NCBI RefSeq assembly: GCF_963576675.1
Contig: NC_088917.1
Location: 11,932,001-11,996,000 of the forward strand
Direction of reading: 5' to 3'
DNA: 64,000 bases
Source: Euphorbia lathyris
Lineage: Eukaryota > Streptophyta > Magnoliopsida > Malpighiales > Euphorbiaceae
The notes beneath the pieces were generated by a model, which saw only the letters and a list, made by a program, of their open reading frames with translations, was not told where the DNA came from and ran no database searches. The position numbers and the translations under genes are program-made. Positions 22,241-33,348 of this stretch are shown piece by piece. The first letter of the stretch is position 1, and each line of letters opens with the position of its first letter.

Positions 22241-23540
22241 GCATTCAGTTTAGTTCAGTAAAAAAAACAAGGCCTATATTCTATATTTCATATAAATTCA
22301 GATCCGCAGAAAGACAGTTGCAATCCAAATTTAATCATTGAAATCCTTCGAGATAAATGAATATGAATTGATTCTATTGAAATCACGTAGATTTATTAAT
22401 CTACGTTGCACTAGTCCTGAATTGTCGAGATAAATCGCTTCTATTTGTGCTAAACTTGAAAAGGAATAAATAAAAGACCTAGAATTATTTAAAGAGATTA
22501 TAAGATGGAGTTATAATATCGTAAGCTTAATACATATCATTTTAGCAAATTATGTCTACGTGGTAGAATATTATTAGATTAGGAGAAATTGAAATATATA
22601 TCATTTTAAGTTTAACTGTAAATAGAGTAAAAAAAAGTTTAACTGTAAATAAATGTAGAGATAGATAGGTCATTTTAAATAAATTCAGGTGGCTGATAAA
22701 TCATTTTAAATAAATTTAGAAAGATAAAGTGAATTTGTAAAATCAATTGATTTTTTGAGCTAAATTTAGGGGAACATTAATATATTAAAGAGGTGTTTGT
22801 TTCAGTTTTTCAGAACAACGTTTAGCGTTTTTCTTCAAACTACAGAAAATATAGTGTTTGGTTAAGTTTAAAAAACATTAACTTTTAGTTTTTTTTTTAT
22901 GGAACATCTGAGTTTCGGAGTTTTTCACGAAAAGCTTTTCTATGGAGCTTTTTATGAACAACTGTTTGAAGTTATTTGCTATTAACAAAATTATCATTTA
23001 TTTCCGCAAAATATGTTTTTTCTTTAATATTATTTCTATTTCTATATCATTGTTGAAAGAATAAAGTTTTATTGCGTTCAATAAAATTTTATTTTAAATT
23101 TTAAATTTTTTATTTATTTAGATTATTTTTATTAATTATGTAATACATTTTTTATTTTATAATTTATTTTTTGATTAATTTAAAACATGCTCATATTAGG
23201 CATTTTACAGACGCCATTGAAACAAACAAATATTAGGCATTTTACATTCTAACAGCAACAACAAAACAGCTAAAAATGATAGTTATTAGCTAACAGCTGA
23301 ACCAAACTGCTAATAAATGGTAATTCGAAAAGAGTCTATAAAATATACATTACTAACCCCAACTAAATTAGCTGAAAAAATATTTCAGACGTTTTCTAAA
23401 TTTTCAAAATTACAGAATTCTTTTAAATTTCAGATTTTAATTAAGAGATGAGTGTTGTGGAATTAAAAGTGAAATTAAGAAAATATTTTATATGCTTCAG
23501 AAAAAGAAAATATCTATATATATTTATAAAAAAATATGTT

Positions 23541-23573
<33 letters not shown>

Positions 23574-24355
23574 ATTGGAATTTGGAAGAAAATACAAATC
23601 CTGTTAAAGCAATATATTTTTGGGCCCTTGATATAAAATCTAAACCCAAATAATCAATTTTGGGCCTGGCCCTAAAAGGTGCTATATACATTGTTGCAGT
23701 GATGTTATAAATTTTGGGCCTTGTTACAATTAAATCATATTATTAATTTAATTCTAAATCCTAATTCATACATCCTAAATTCGAAAATATGTTCTAGATC
23801 TTTAATTTATGAATTTTAATCCTTAAAATATATTAAAAATAATGATTTTATTAATTTAACATAACTTAAAATGATAACTTAACATAATTATAGATAGTTT
23901 TTAAAAATGAATTTGTATATAAATTCCCCAATTTTATATTATTATATTATTAAATGTAATAAAATATTAATTGTGTACTTAAACGAACTATCTCTATATA
24001 TTATTTTATTATTTTTTCTCATTTTTTTAAGTTAGTTATTCGTTAAGTCGTTTAAGATTCGCAAAAATTTGGACAATATCTTCAAAATATCACAAACTAA
24101 GAAAAATTGAATTTTTGTGATTTTTAAAGATATTGCCAACTTTATTAACCGCTTATACTAATTACCCGAACTTTAACAATGATAAATGTTAACAGGAATT
24201 GAACTCAATAAAGATCGTTTCTAATCACCATTGAAACCATCCTTATTAGCACCATCATCTAAATTATGAAATTACAAATTAAGATTATTTGATAATGTCA
24301 AATATCTTTCTAGTAATATATCTCAATTTCAACAAGATTTAAGTTATATTTAAAA
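22241..24355. other. AT-rich intergenic DNA with repeat fragments
   Basis: Contains the tract related to 17960-18180 (22290-22490), a MITE-like segment at 22790-23320 (GTGTTTGTTTCAG ... GCTGAACCAAAC), an (AT)n run near 23537-23567 and one copy (about 23700-23945) of a dispersed repeat also present at 27530-27840 and 49690-49995. No gene. Confidence 0.5.
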
Positions 24356-25345
24356 AAGGTTTAATGCTCTTCCGGCCTCCTTAACTTGTTCAAATTAGTC
24401 ATTTTATCTCTTCAACTCATCGAATGTCCTATTTACCCTCTTAACTCCATAGAAATGGTATTTCCAACCCCCTAAACTTGTCCAAATTAGTCATTTTACT
24501 CATCATCAACTCATCGAATGTCCTATTTACCCTTTAACTCCATAAAAGTGGTATTTCGCACCCCTTATGATCCTATTTACCATAAAAGTGGTATTTCTCA
24601 CTTCTTATGATCCTATTTACCCTATTAACTCCATAAAAGTGGTATTTCTTATCCTTTTATAGTGCAAAATTATTAGCACTTATTCAAATGAGTTTGAAAA
24701 TATATATTTTTAATATCAACTTTTTATTTTGTTTTAATTTGATAATTATGTTGATCCTTCATGTGTTTATTATAATAATATTGTATTACAATAATTAGAT
24801 AATCAAAATTTAACTAACAAAAAAAGTTGAAAAGAGAAAGAATGAACAAAAGATACAAATAACAATAACATTTTTTTTTTTTTGATAAAGAAAAGAACAT
24901 TAATATATAACAAGTTAAAAACATTATATATAGGGATAAGGTACCAAAATAGGCCTATGATATTGGGAAGTATCAATTAAGGTTCCACGTACAAAATAAC
25001 ACCAATATAGGTTTAACGTTTAAAAAATGTATCAATTTAGGTCTCGATGACGGATTGTAAGGGGTGAGTAATACCACTTTTATAGAGTTAAGGGATAAAT
25101 AGGACATTCTATGAGTTGGGGAGGGGTAAATGGACAAGTTGAGAGGGTAAAAAATACCACTTTTATGGAATTAAATGGGTAAATAGGATATTCTATGAGT
25201 TGGGGGAACAAATGGACAAGTTGAGGGGGTGAGAAATACCGTTTTTATGGAGTTAAGGAGGTAAATAGAACATTTGATGAGTTGAGGGGGTAAAATGACC
25301 AATTTGGATAAGTTAAGGGGGCTGGAGTAGCATTAGGCCTTTAAA
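24356..25345. mobile_element. Large fold-back element with tandem subrepeats in both arms
   Basis: The left arm (24356-24660) has repeated AACTCATCGAATGTCCTATTT and CATAAAAGTGGTATTTC blocks; the right arm (25050-25345) has the same blocks inverted (GGTATTTC versus GAAATACC, AACTCATC versus GATGAGTT). A partial GGATAAGGTACC-family element (24930-25050) sits between the arms. Confidence 0.55.
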
Positions 25346-25369
25346 AAATAATAATACATCCACAGTCTT

Positions 25370-25745
25370 TTCAACAGTCTAAAACTTCCATTAACCTCTA
25401 AGCTTCAAAACATTACAATTAACCCCCTTAACTTACTTATTTGGAACAAATAAGCCCTCGCTTATTTGAAACAAATAATCCTTAAACCCCCTAAAAAAAC
25501 ATTCAATATAATATTACATAAAAAATAAAATATGTCCAAAATATCGTTACTACATCTAACTAATATACTAATGCATTAACAAAAATGCAAAAAACTCCTC
25601 AAAATCACAAATATTAACCTAATTGAGGAATTATTTGTTCCAAATAAGCAAGTCAATGAGATTAGTTGTAACATTTTGAAATTTAAGGAGTCAGTTGTAA
25701 TTTTTGAACAACTTAAGGGATGAAAGATATATTAGGCTTTAAAAA
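25370..25745. repeat. Fold-back repeat
   Basis: TTATTTGGAACAAATAAG near 25438 is matched in inverse form by TTATTTGTTCCAAATAAGC near 25630, with further weak pairing outward. Probably a decayed MITE. Confidence 0.45.
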
Positions 25746-26725
25746 AAATGTTAAACTACAATAGAGTTTCATCCGCAATAATATTAAAATCAAAACTTTT
25801 GTCCAATACTTGAAATGTCATGAAAGAGACATTTACTACAAACTTCGATTAGGTGTAAAATAATCTATTTAGTTCTTGATGTATTCAAAATTTTATTATT
25901 TAACTCATAAGCTATTATTTAATCACTTTTTGATCGTAAACTATTCTAATTGGTAAAATTTTACTCAATTTGGATGGAAACTTAACCGAACTGTTATCGA
26001 GTGACAGTTTTTTTTTTTTTTTTTAATATAGAAGTGACTGATAATTTTTAATAGACATGAAGAGTTAATTAAGAATTTGATTAAAATAAAGAATTGGGGT
26101 ACATATATTAAGTTAAGATTGTGGTCAAATTAGTCATGTTTGGGAATTGGAATAAAGCACTTGGAAAGGAATGGTAGGTATGGGCCAAATTATTTTGTAC
26201 TCTTTCATTTGCCTTAATTTCATATTTCAAACAACACCTTTTATGGATAGCATGACAGATGGTAGATGTATACAAGACTACACAAATATACATAATTAAA
26301 ATATGATTGACATAGGTAAATTACATGAACTTTCCTCATTTTCATAGTTTAATTTCAAAATGTAATATAAAAATCATTCGATTTTATATTTTTTAATACT
26401 ATATCCACTAAACTTTAATTAACACTTCAAAATGACTGTTAATTACCTCAAAATGGAAATATTCAAAAATTAAAGTTGTTTAGACAATATTTATCATGAA
26501 ATCACATTTTTTATTTTTCAAAATCACCTTTCTCTCTCTAAAAATCAACTTTTTCTCTCATAACAAAATAACACCTTTTTTTGAAAGAACAAAATAACAC
26601 CTAAATGACCTCAAAACAAAAAATTTGAAGAATTAAAATTATTTAGAATATCCTTATTAGAAGTTTTTATTTTGAGATGTTCATGGAAATTTAGTGGCTA
26701 TAATGTTAAAATATGTAAAGTTAAG
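25746..26725. other. Intergenic DNA
   Basis: No gene. 26380-26700 belongs to a dispersed repeat also seen at about 48590-48790 (shared ATTAAAGTTGTTTAG and ATGACCTCAAAACAAAAAA). Confidence 0.45.
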
Positions 26726-26741
26726 TAGGTATACTGTCAAA

Positions 26742-26881
26742 TGGTGAAGCTCTTAGCCTAATGGTTGAGAGTTTACCTATATCTTGAGAGGTCATGGGTT
26801 CGAATCACATCCGGATTTGATGGAGATTTTTCTTTCTTTTTTAATGTAAGCGCATTGCGCAAATTTTTTTTTAAAAAAAAA
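26742..26881 (+). mobile_element. tRNA-derived SINE, complete, with 16-bp target-site duplication
   Basis: Flanked by TAGGTATACTGTCAAA at 26726-26741 and 26882-26897. It contains a polymerase III A-box-like TAGCCTAATGG (26754 on) and a B box GGTTCGAATCAC (26797-26808), then a body ending AAGCGCATTGCGC followed by an oligo-T/A tail. A second copy of the same family is at 40741-40869. It is not a functional tRNA gene: the cloverleaf is not kept. Confidence 0.85.
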
Positions 26882-26897
26882 TAGGTATACTGTCAAA

Positions 26898-28250
26898 ATG
26901 AGTAAAATTCAATAGAAATAAATATAATTTATCTTTTTTTTCGGTAAACTAAAGGATAGGAGAGGTATCTCTAGTCCACATGAGAGAAAAAAAAAACGAA
27001 AAAATTTACATATCGTTCCATTTATAAAGATTTTGGTTCTGTTTGACAAATAGTTATTAGTTGTTAGCTGATTACTTTTTTTATTAGCTGATTTGACTAG
27101 CTGGTTGTGTAAACTTTTTTGGTAAAACTTAGCTGATTCATAATAGCTGTTAGCTGATTACTTTTCTTATTAGCTGATTTGACTAGCTGGTTGTGTAAAC
27201 TTGTTTGGTAAAATTTACCTGATTCATAATAGTTGTTTGTGTAAAATGAAAAATGAAGACATAGTAAAGCATTTTTTAGGATTAAATGATAGTAATTATG
27301 GGTAAAAATGTCCTTAAAAAAAGATGAAGCAATCAGCTAATTCAAAAAACTCATAAACCCATCTTTTTCAAAGTTAATTTTTTGACCCAATAAACTCTTT
27401 CAAACCTCTTTTTACCAAACACCATTGTTAGAGGTTTGACTAGTCAAAACTTTTAAAGTGGTTCAAACCTCTAATTTGGACCTTAACAATAGTGAGAATC
27501 GAATCTTGGTAAAAGTATTACAAAACTTTTAGGGTCAAATACATGAATATCATAATTAAATATAAAATTACAACTAAGTCATATCACCAAACTTAATTCT
27601 TAATATGTCATTATTCTTTATATATTATGATTTTACACCACAATTTAAAAATTTCAGACTCTAATTCATAAATCATAAACCCTAAAAAAATATTCTAGAC
27701 TTCTAATTTACAAATTCTAATTTTTAAAATATATTAAAAATACTGATTTTACTAATTTGACATAATCCAAAATTATGACTTGACATGGTTATAAATAGTT
27801 TTTAAAAGATGAATTTTTATATAATTTTCCCAAATTTTTAGTGTCACAGACCAACTTATTAGAAGCCTGTTTTATAACTAATCACTTTGTGGCAGGTTGG
27901 ATACTCTTTAGATGATTTTCTCATATATTCATAAAGTATCTGACGAATCTCGAACCGAGGAATCAATTTTTTTTTTTTTTTTTTTTTATGAAAATACCAC
28001 AAAAACCGCATCCTTATCATTGTATCTATGATAGACAATATAGAATCAAATTAATTCTTGAAGTAGAGATTATGATTTTTTTAAGCTATTAATAAATTGA
28101 CATAATCAAAGACTTATATTGGCTTTTAGTTCACAAACTTTATATGTTTGGTCATTATTCACTTGTTGTCACCTCTATGTTTTCAATGACATTAATTTAC
28201 TATTAAATTTATAAACCTTCCAAAATTTTGATTATATCAATAAATAACCC
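26898..28250. other. Intergenic DNA upstream of the chitinase gene
   Basis: 27045-27480 is MITE-like, with a tandem duplication of a block of about 90 bp (TAGCTGATTTGACTAGCTGG at about 27087 and 27173). 27530-27840 is a copy of the dispersed repeat also at 49690-49995. A poly-T run is at 27966-27987. No gene. Confidence 0.5.
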
Positions 28251-28263
28251 TTAATTTACATAC

Positions 28264-28273
28264 TTTATATATT
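28264..28273 (+). promoter_or_regulatory. Possible TATA box of the chitinase gene
   Basis: TTTATATATT about 43 bases before the ATG. This would give a very short leader; inferred from position only. Confidence 0.4.
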
Positions 28274-28315
28274 AATCAAACTACTTCCATCTCCAAAATC
28301 CTCACTAATCCAACA

Positions 28316-30434
28316 ATGGCTACCCTAAAAACCTTACATTGTCTACTTTTTCTTATGTTATACAATATGGTCATAGTTGCTAATTCTCAAGACGAGTCTA
28401 GATCTGTAGCCTCGTCCGTAAATGAACCTTTTTCTTCTCTTTTTCTTGTACCTTCTCCGTTCTATGCTCCAGCTCCGAGAAACATTCCTTACCCGGCAAC
28501 ACCTGTTTCTCCTTCTCTTCCAGGTATACTTGCTTCTCATTCTCCTTCGTACCCTAGTGTACCAATTTCTTCTCCGGCCTATGCTCCGGCTCCGAAAAAC
28601 ATTCCTTACCCGGCAACGCCTATTTCTCCTTCTCTTCCAAGTATACCTGCTTCTCATTCTCCTTCCTACCCTAGTGTACCAGTTTCTTCTCCGCTCTATG
28701 CTCCGGCTCCGAGAAACATTCCTTACCCGGCAACGCCTGTTTCTCCTTCTCTCCCATGTGTACCAGTTACTTCGCCACCCGTTTCATCAAATGCCCCAGC
28801 TCCAAGGGGCATTCCTTACCCGGCAACGCCTGTTTTTCCAGGGGTACCAGTTTCTTATTCTCCTTCTGACTCTGATATGCCAGTTTCGTCTCCGCCCAGT
28901 TCATCATATGCTCCAGCTCCAGCTCCGATGAGCATTTCTTACCCGGCAATGCCTGTTTCTCCATGTGTGCCGGTTTCTCATTCTCCTTCCGACCCTGTTA
29001 TGCCAGTTTCTCCTACATCTACTCCATCCTATGCTCCAACTCCGAGGAGCATTCCTTACCCAGCAACACTTGTTTCCCCAAGTGTACCAGTTTCTCATTC
29101 TCCTTCAGACTCTACTATGCCAGTTTCTTCTCCGTCAGATTCGTCTTATGCTCCGGCTCCAGAAAACAACCCTCATCCAGCAACACCCGTTTCTCCTCCT
29201 TTCCCAAGTGTACCGATTTCTCATTCTCCTTCCTATCCTAGTGTACCAGTTTCTTCTCCATTTTCCATACCTCAACCAACACCGGCACCAACAGAACCAG
29301 TTTATGATCCTTCGATAATTAAAGCAGCTTACTGGCCAGTATACAATGGACTAGACTCTTCTACCATTAACACCACTTATCTCACTCATATTTATTACGC
29401 TTTTATCTTAATCGACGGTCTCACCTATAAGCTCATTGTTACACCATCGGACGAAAAGCTTATACCCCAATTCATAAACACCCTTCGTCAAAAAAGCCCC
29501 CCAGTCAAAACCTTTTTGTCCATTGGAGGTTATGATTTCAACCAAACTAACTACTTTTCCAACATGTCAACGACAGAACAAAAACGAGCAATCTTCATTA
29601 ACTCGACCATTGAAATTGCAAGAAATTACGGGTTTGATGGGGTCGATCTCGACTGGGAATTCCCTTCTAACAATCAAGAAATGTTCAATCTTGCTCTTTT
29701 ATTCAGAGAGTGGCGAAAAGCACTTGAAATAGAAGCAAGAACATGTGGGAAACCTCGTCTCTTGCTAACGGCGGCGGTGTACTACTCCTCAAGATTTATA
29801 AACTACGGTGAAAACAGATCATACCCAATTCAAGCCATCAATAGTTACACCGATTGGATCAGTCCGATGTGTTATGATTACCATGGATCATGGGAAAATT
29901 TCACTGGTCCAAATGCTGCACTTTTTGACCCGAATGGTAATTTCAGTACTAGTTATGGTCTTGGGTCGTGGATCGAATCGGGTCTCTCACCAAAAAAGGT
30001 TGTCATGGGGCTCCCTTTATATGGTCGAACATGGAAACTCAAGGATCCAAATATGGATTGGATCGGAGCTCCAGCTATCGGAATGGGGCCCGGGGAAGGT
30101 GTTTTAACTTATAGTGAGATTTTGGAGTTTAATAACAATAATGATAAGGGAAAAGTTTATTTTGATGGTGAAACGGTGTCGTATTATAGTGTTCAAGGTG
30201 ATTATTGGGTCGGGTATGATGATAATATGTCTGTGGGTCGGAAGGTCGAGTATGCACGGTCACTTAATTTGGGCGGATACTTCTTTTGGGCTCTCGGTAT
30301 GGACAATAATGGGATCTTAATTAGACAAGGTAAATTTTACCCTTAATTCTTATTTAGAAATTAATCTAATTTGAAAATTAGAAGTTAAATGCTTATTTCT
30401 TTTGTGTGAAACAGCTTCAGACTCGGGATGCTAA
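28316..30434 (+). CDS. Class V (GH18) chitinase with long proline-rich repeat domain
   Basis: Secreted glycoside hydrolase expected to cleave chitin oligomers. Residues 1-24 are a signal peptide. Residues about 50-325 are seven repeats of 32-41 residues built on YAPAPRNIPYPATPVSPS and SHSPSYPSVPVSSP, extensin/AGP-like and probably hydroxyproline-glycosylated. Residues about 333-671 form the GH18 barrel: SIGG at 402-405, the catalytic DGVDLDWE at 441-448 (acid Glu448) and MCYDYHG. Many N-glycosylation sites are visible. The first exon probably ends at 30329, where a donor GTAAAT follows; an 85-bp intron ends in AACAG and exon 2 (30415-30434) adds the tail ASDSGC, giving 677 residues, with RQAS as in related chitinases. 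Unspliced, the frame ends at 30346. Normal class V chitinases are about 370-380 residues, so the N-terminal domain is the unusual part. Confidence 0.9.
28460..29290 (+). repeat. Intragenic tandem repeat coding the proline-rich domain
   Basis: DNA-level repeats of 96-123 bp, each containing a YAPAP codon block (residues 50, 89, 128, 160, 198, 239 and 278). The first three copies are the most alike, which suggests recent unequal crossing over or slippage. Confidence 0.85.
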
Positions 30435-31685
30435 ATGAATTTCTAAGAGCTCAGGAGGAACTCAAAGGAGAAAGTATTGGAATATCACATTGGATAATAT
30501 TATTCTGTATATTATTATTCAATTATTTTTTCTTTTCCAATTATTAACCTAGATTTAAATAATTCCTTTATAATTTATGCTTCATAAGTTTTGGTACAAT
30601 GCATTCTTTAAAATATTAAATATATTAGCATATTATACTCCCACTTGTACTTATTTAAAAGAAATTTAATGTTTTAGCATATTATAATCACACTAATAGC
30701 ATATTATACTCCCTCTTGTTAGTATTCAATGAGTAAACTCTAATATAACTCAAATCATTGTATTATAATTCAAACCCGAAATTCAAATCGGGTTTGAATT
30801 GTATTCATAGATCACATATAGTTTTATAACCTTTATTAACTATGACGTGTAAAAATATGAGAACATATAATAATAATTTTAAATATTTATATAAATTTTT
30901 TATTAACATGTTAATTTAATTAACCCGAAATTTTGACAAAAACCTATTCAACAACCCCCTAATTTTATTTTATTTTTACGAGCCTAACTTTACTTTTTTT
31001 TATTAGCGATGATATGTAAAAATATGAAATGTTCAAATTGTGAATATGTATTACATATACTTTTATTACCTCTTTGGTAAGATGCAAAAATATAGAATCA
31101 TATAGTAATTATTCTACATATTCGTTTCAGTTTCGGATTAGCATGTCAACTATACAACAAATTTCGTGTCAAATTAAAGTAAATCAAAAATGACGCAATA
31201 CCTATTTAATAAAACACTAACCTACTAAATTTGTGTTGAGTTGGTATCGTATACAGAATTGTCATCTCTAATGTTTTAAAATTAGTCAAGTATGGATCTT
31301 ATGGAATATCAACACCCACAGAAAGGGTAAGTACATCTTTTTGCGACACGTATCGCAAATGTACGGGGATCCTCAAATAACCCGACCCACCCTAAAAAAC
31401 TCAGAGAAAGACACTGTTTAAGAACAGAGAGTCAAAAGAGTAACTAAGAGCTCCATACCCTGAACCCATAAGGTAGTGACGGATCCAAGGGAGGTCGAGT
31501 GGGCTTGAGTACCCGCTGCTGATCACCCGAAAACTCCATGAAAGCTATGTACCGAGCTTTAACTCTTTTCTGTAAAAGAAGCTAAAAAAATATCAATTCA
31601 GCAACCATAAATTACCAGAAAGCACCCATAACTTTATTCGTCTCTCACTAAATCCTAGATTAAAAAGTATTTAGACTCAACAAAC
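30435..31685. other. Intergenic DNA downstream of the chitinase gene
   Basis: AT-rich, no gene. About 31470-31515 contains GTGACGGATCCAAGGGAGG, resembling a hAT-MITE end. Confidence 0.45.
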
Positions 31686-31757
31686 CTTGAAGCGAGGATC
31701 AAACAGTATCTTCGGCAGCTCCTTCTCCCATTTTGAGAATGGTGCTACTCCATGGTC
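31686..31757 (-). pseudogene. FF-domain exon relic of a PRP40C-like splicing factor
   Basis: An exon-like block of 24 codons between AG and GT on the minus strand reads HGVAPFSKWEKELPKILFDP then RFK, the start of the first FF domain of plant PRP40C-type pre-mRNA processing proteins (family of At3g19840). No exon for the rest of the FF domain follows within the next 1.2 kb. Together with the frameshifted fragment at 33042-33348 it is a decayed partial gene copy. Confidence 0.65.
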
Positions 31758-33041
31758 CTGCAGAATCTAGAGACAATAAAAAATACAGAAACCAATATTT
31801 CTTAAAAGGCAGATTAGCTGTAGTGAGGAAGAAAATGGCCCGAATTATACTGTTACTAACATTATAGCCTTTAAACTTCATTTCATTACATAAAAATCCT
31901 TGAACCTTAACATTAACATTAAAGTTCAAATCAGAAAATCCATTCAAAATTTAACGAAATAATGAGCTAAAGAAGTTTGACTACATCATGACTCTTTTCT
32001 ATCCATGTCACCATAAATAGTGGTTAAATACATTTTTCTAGGTCATCATTTCGTAAATTTCTTTAAAGGATTTTATTTGATTTGAAATGTAAAGTTCAAA
32101 GATTTTTGTCAAGCAATGAAGTTTAGGAACTAATGTTAGTAGTACTATAGTTCATGGGCCATGGGTTGATATACCCAAGAAAATTTGCAATGGGAAATAA
32201 ATAAGTTCCAATTTTCTTCAAGCTGTAGAAGTTAAAATATTGAGATAAGCTACCAAAATGGTTCTCAAGATTTTTGAAGAAGTGTCAATTTAACCAAACG
32301 TACAAAATAGTACCATTTTAAACTAAACGTTTATGAAATGGTACCAATTTATCCCTGAGTAACGGAACTTAACGCCTCAATGTTTGTAAAATGGTACCAA
32401 TTTAGCCCCAAGTTCCATTACCTAAGGCGAAATTGGTACCACTTCATAAACATTGAGGCTAAAATGATGCTATTTTGTACGCTAGGGGCTAAATTGGCGC
32501 TTCTCCAAAAAATCTTGAGGCCATTTTGGTACCTTATCCCTAAAATATTTCATTAGATTGTGTTTTTCCCTCTCTTGACTAGCAAGAACTTGTTCCAATA
32601 TACTAACCAGAATGCAAGCCTTTATTCAACTAAATCTTTGTCTTTGCTTAAGCCATTCTATATCAATATGTATCCATTAGCATAACCCTAGAAATTTAGG
32701 GTAAATAATTTATTGATCCCTAAGTTTCTGCATATTACACTAGTCAGTCTGTTCATTTAAAAAAAAATACATTATAGGGTCCCTGGTTTTTTCAAAATCA
32801 ACTACTGTTGGCAAATATCTCATCTATCACAAGTTATTTTAATATTTCATAATGTTCGATAAGCTTGATATAAATTTAACCTTTGACTAACCGAATTTTG
32901 AATGGATGAACTAAGTAGTGGATTTTGAAAAAATTAGGGACTCTATAATTTGTTTTTAAATAAGACTGACAAGTGTAATATCCAGAAACTCTCGGAAAGT
33001 AATAAGAGAAGAAAATTTTCGGATAGATGTCATAAAGATAC
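31758..33041. other. Intron-like or intergenic DNA between PRP40C-like fragments
   Basis: Contains the MITE at 32242-32541 and otherwise AT-rich sequence without a gene. Confidence 0.4.
32242..32541. mobile_element. Fold-back MITE, GGATAAGGTACC family, 8-bp duplication
   Basis: Terminal GAGATAAGCTACCAAAATGG and its inverse partner ending GGTACCTTATCCCT, flanked by AAAATATT at 32234-32241 and 32542-32549. The two arms pair over most of their length, with a central ACGGAACTT/AAGTTCCATTA region. Confidence 0.7.
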
Positions 33042-33348
33042 CTTAAATTGGATAATACACTCATCTTTGGTAGGTCCATTGTCTTCATCTTCTGAATCTG
33101 AAGATGAGTCGCATACATCACCATCTCCATTGTATTCTTTGGCTTTTCTTTGCTCTTCTCACTTTCCAACCCCTTTGCTGTAACCTCGAGAACTCCAAAA
33201 AGCCAGTTGATATCATTGAGATGTTCCTAGTGAAAACTGTGGCAGGTGAAGAAGTGATTGGAGTTCCTGATTCCTGCAACTTTCTTTTCATCAAATCCAA
33301 TGCAGATGATGCTCCTGATACACTTGAAGCTCTAAGAGCTATGGCATC
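33042..33348 (-). pseudogene. PRP40C-like fragment upstream of the FF domain, frameshifted
   Basis: On the minus strand the block starts after an AG at 33349 with DAIALRASSVSGASSALDLM and ends with DSSSDSEDEDNGPTKDECII followed by QFK at a GT donor (33042). This is the acidic linker that precedes the first FF domain in PRP40C-like proteins. The first part, the middle (GLESEKSKEKPK) and the last part are in three different frames, so at least two indels break the reading frame. The next exon-like piece is 31686-31757. Confidence 0.6.

Noticed and set aside
26754..26808. tRNA gene
   Set aside because: A and B boxes are present but no cloverleaf; flanking duplication and tail show a SINE.
28358..29318. 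Overlapping ORFs on both strands within the chitinase 5' half
   Set aside because: Shadow frames of the proline-rich repeat.
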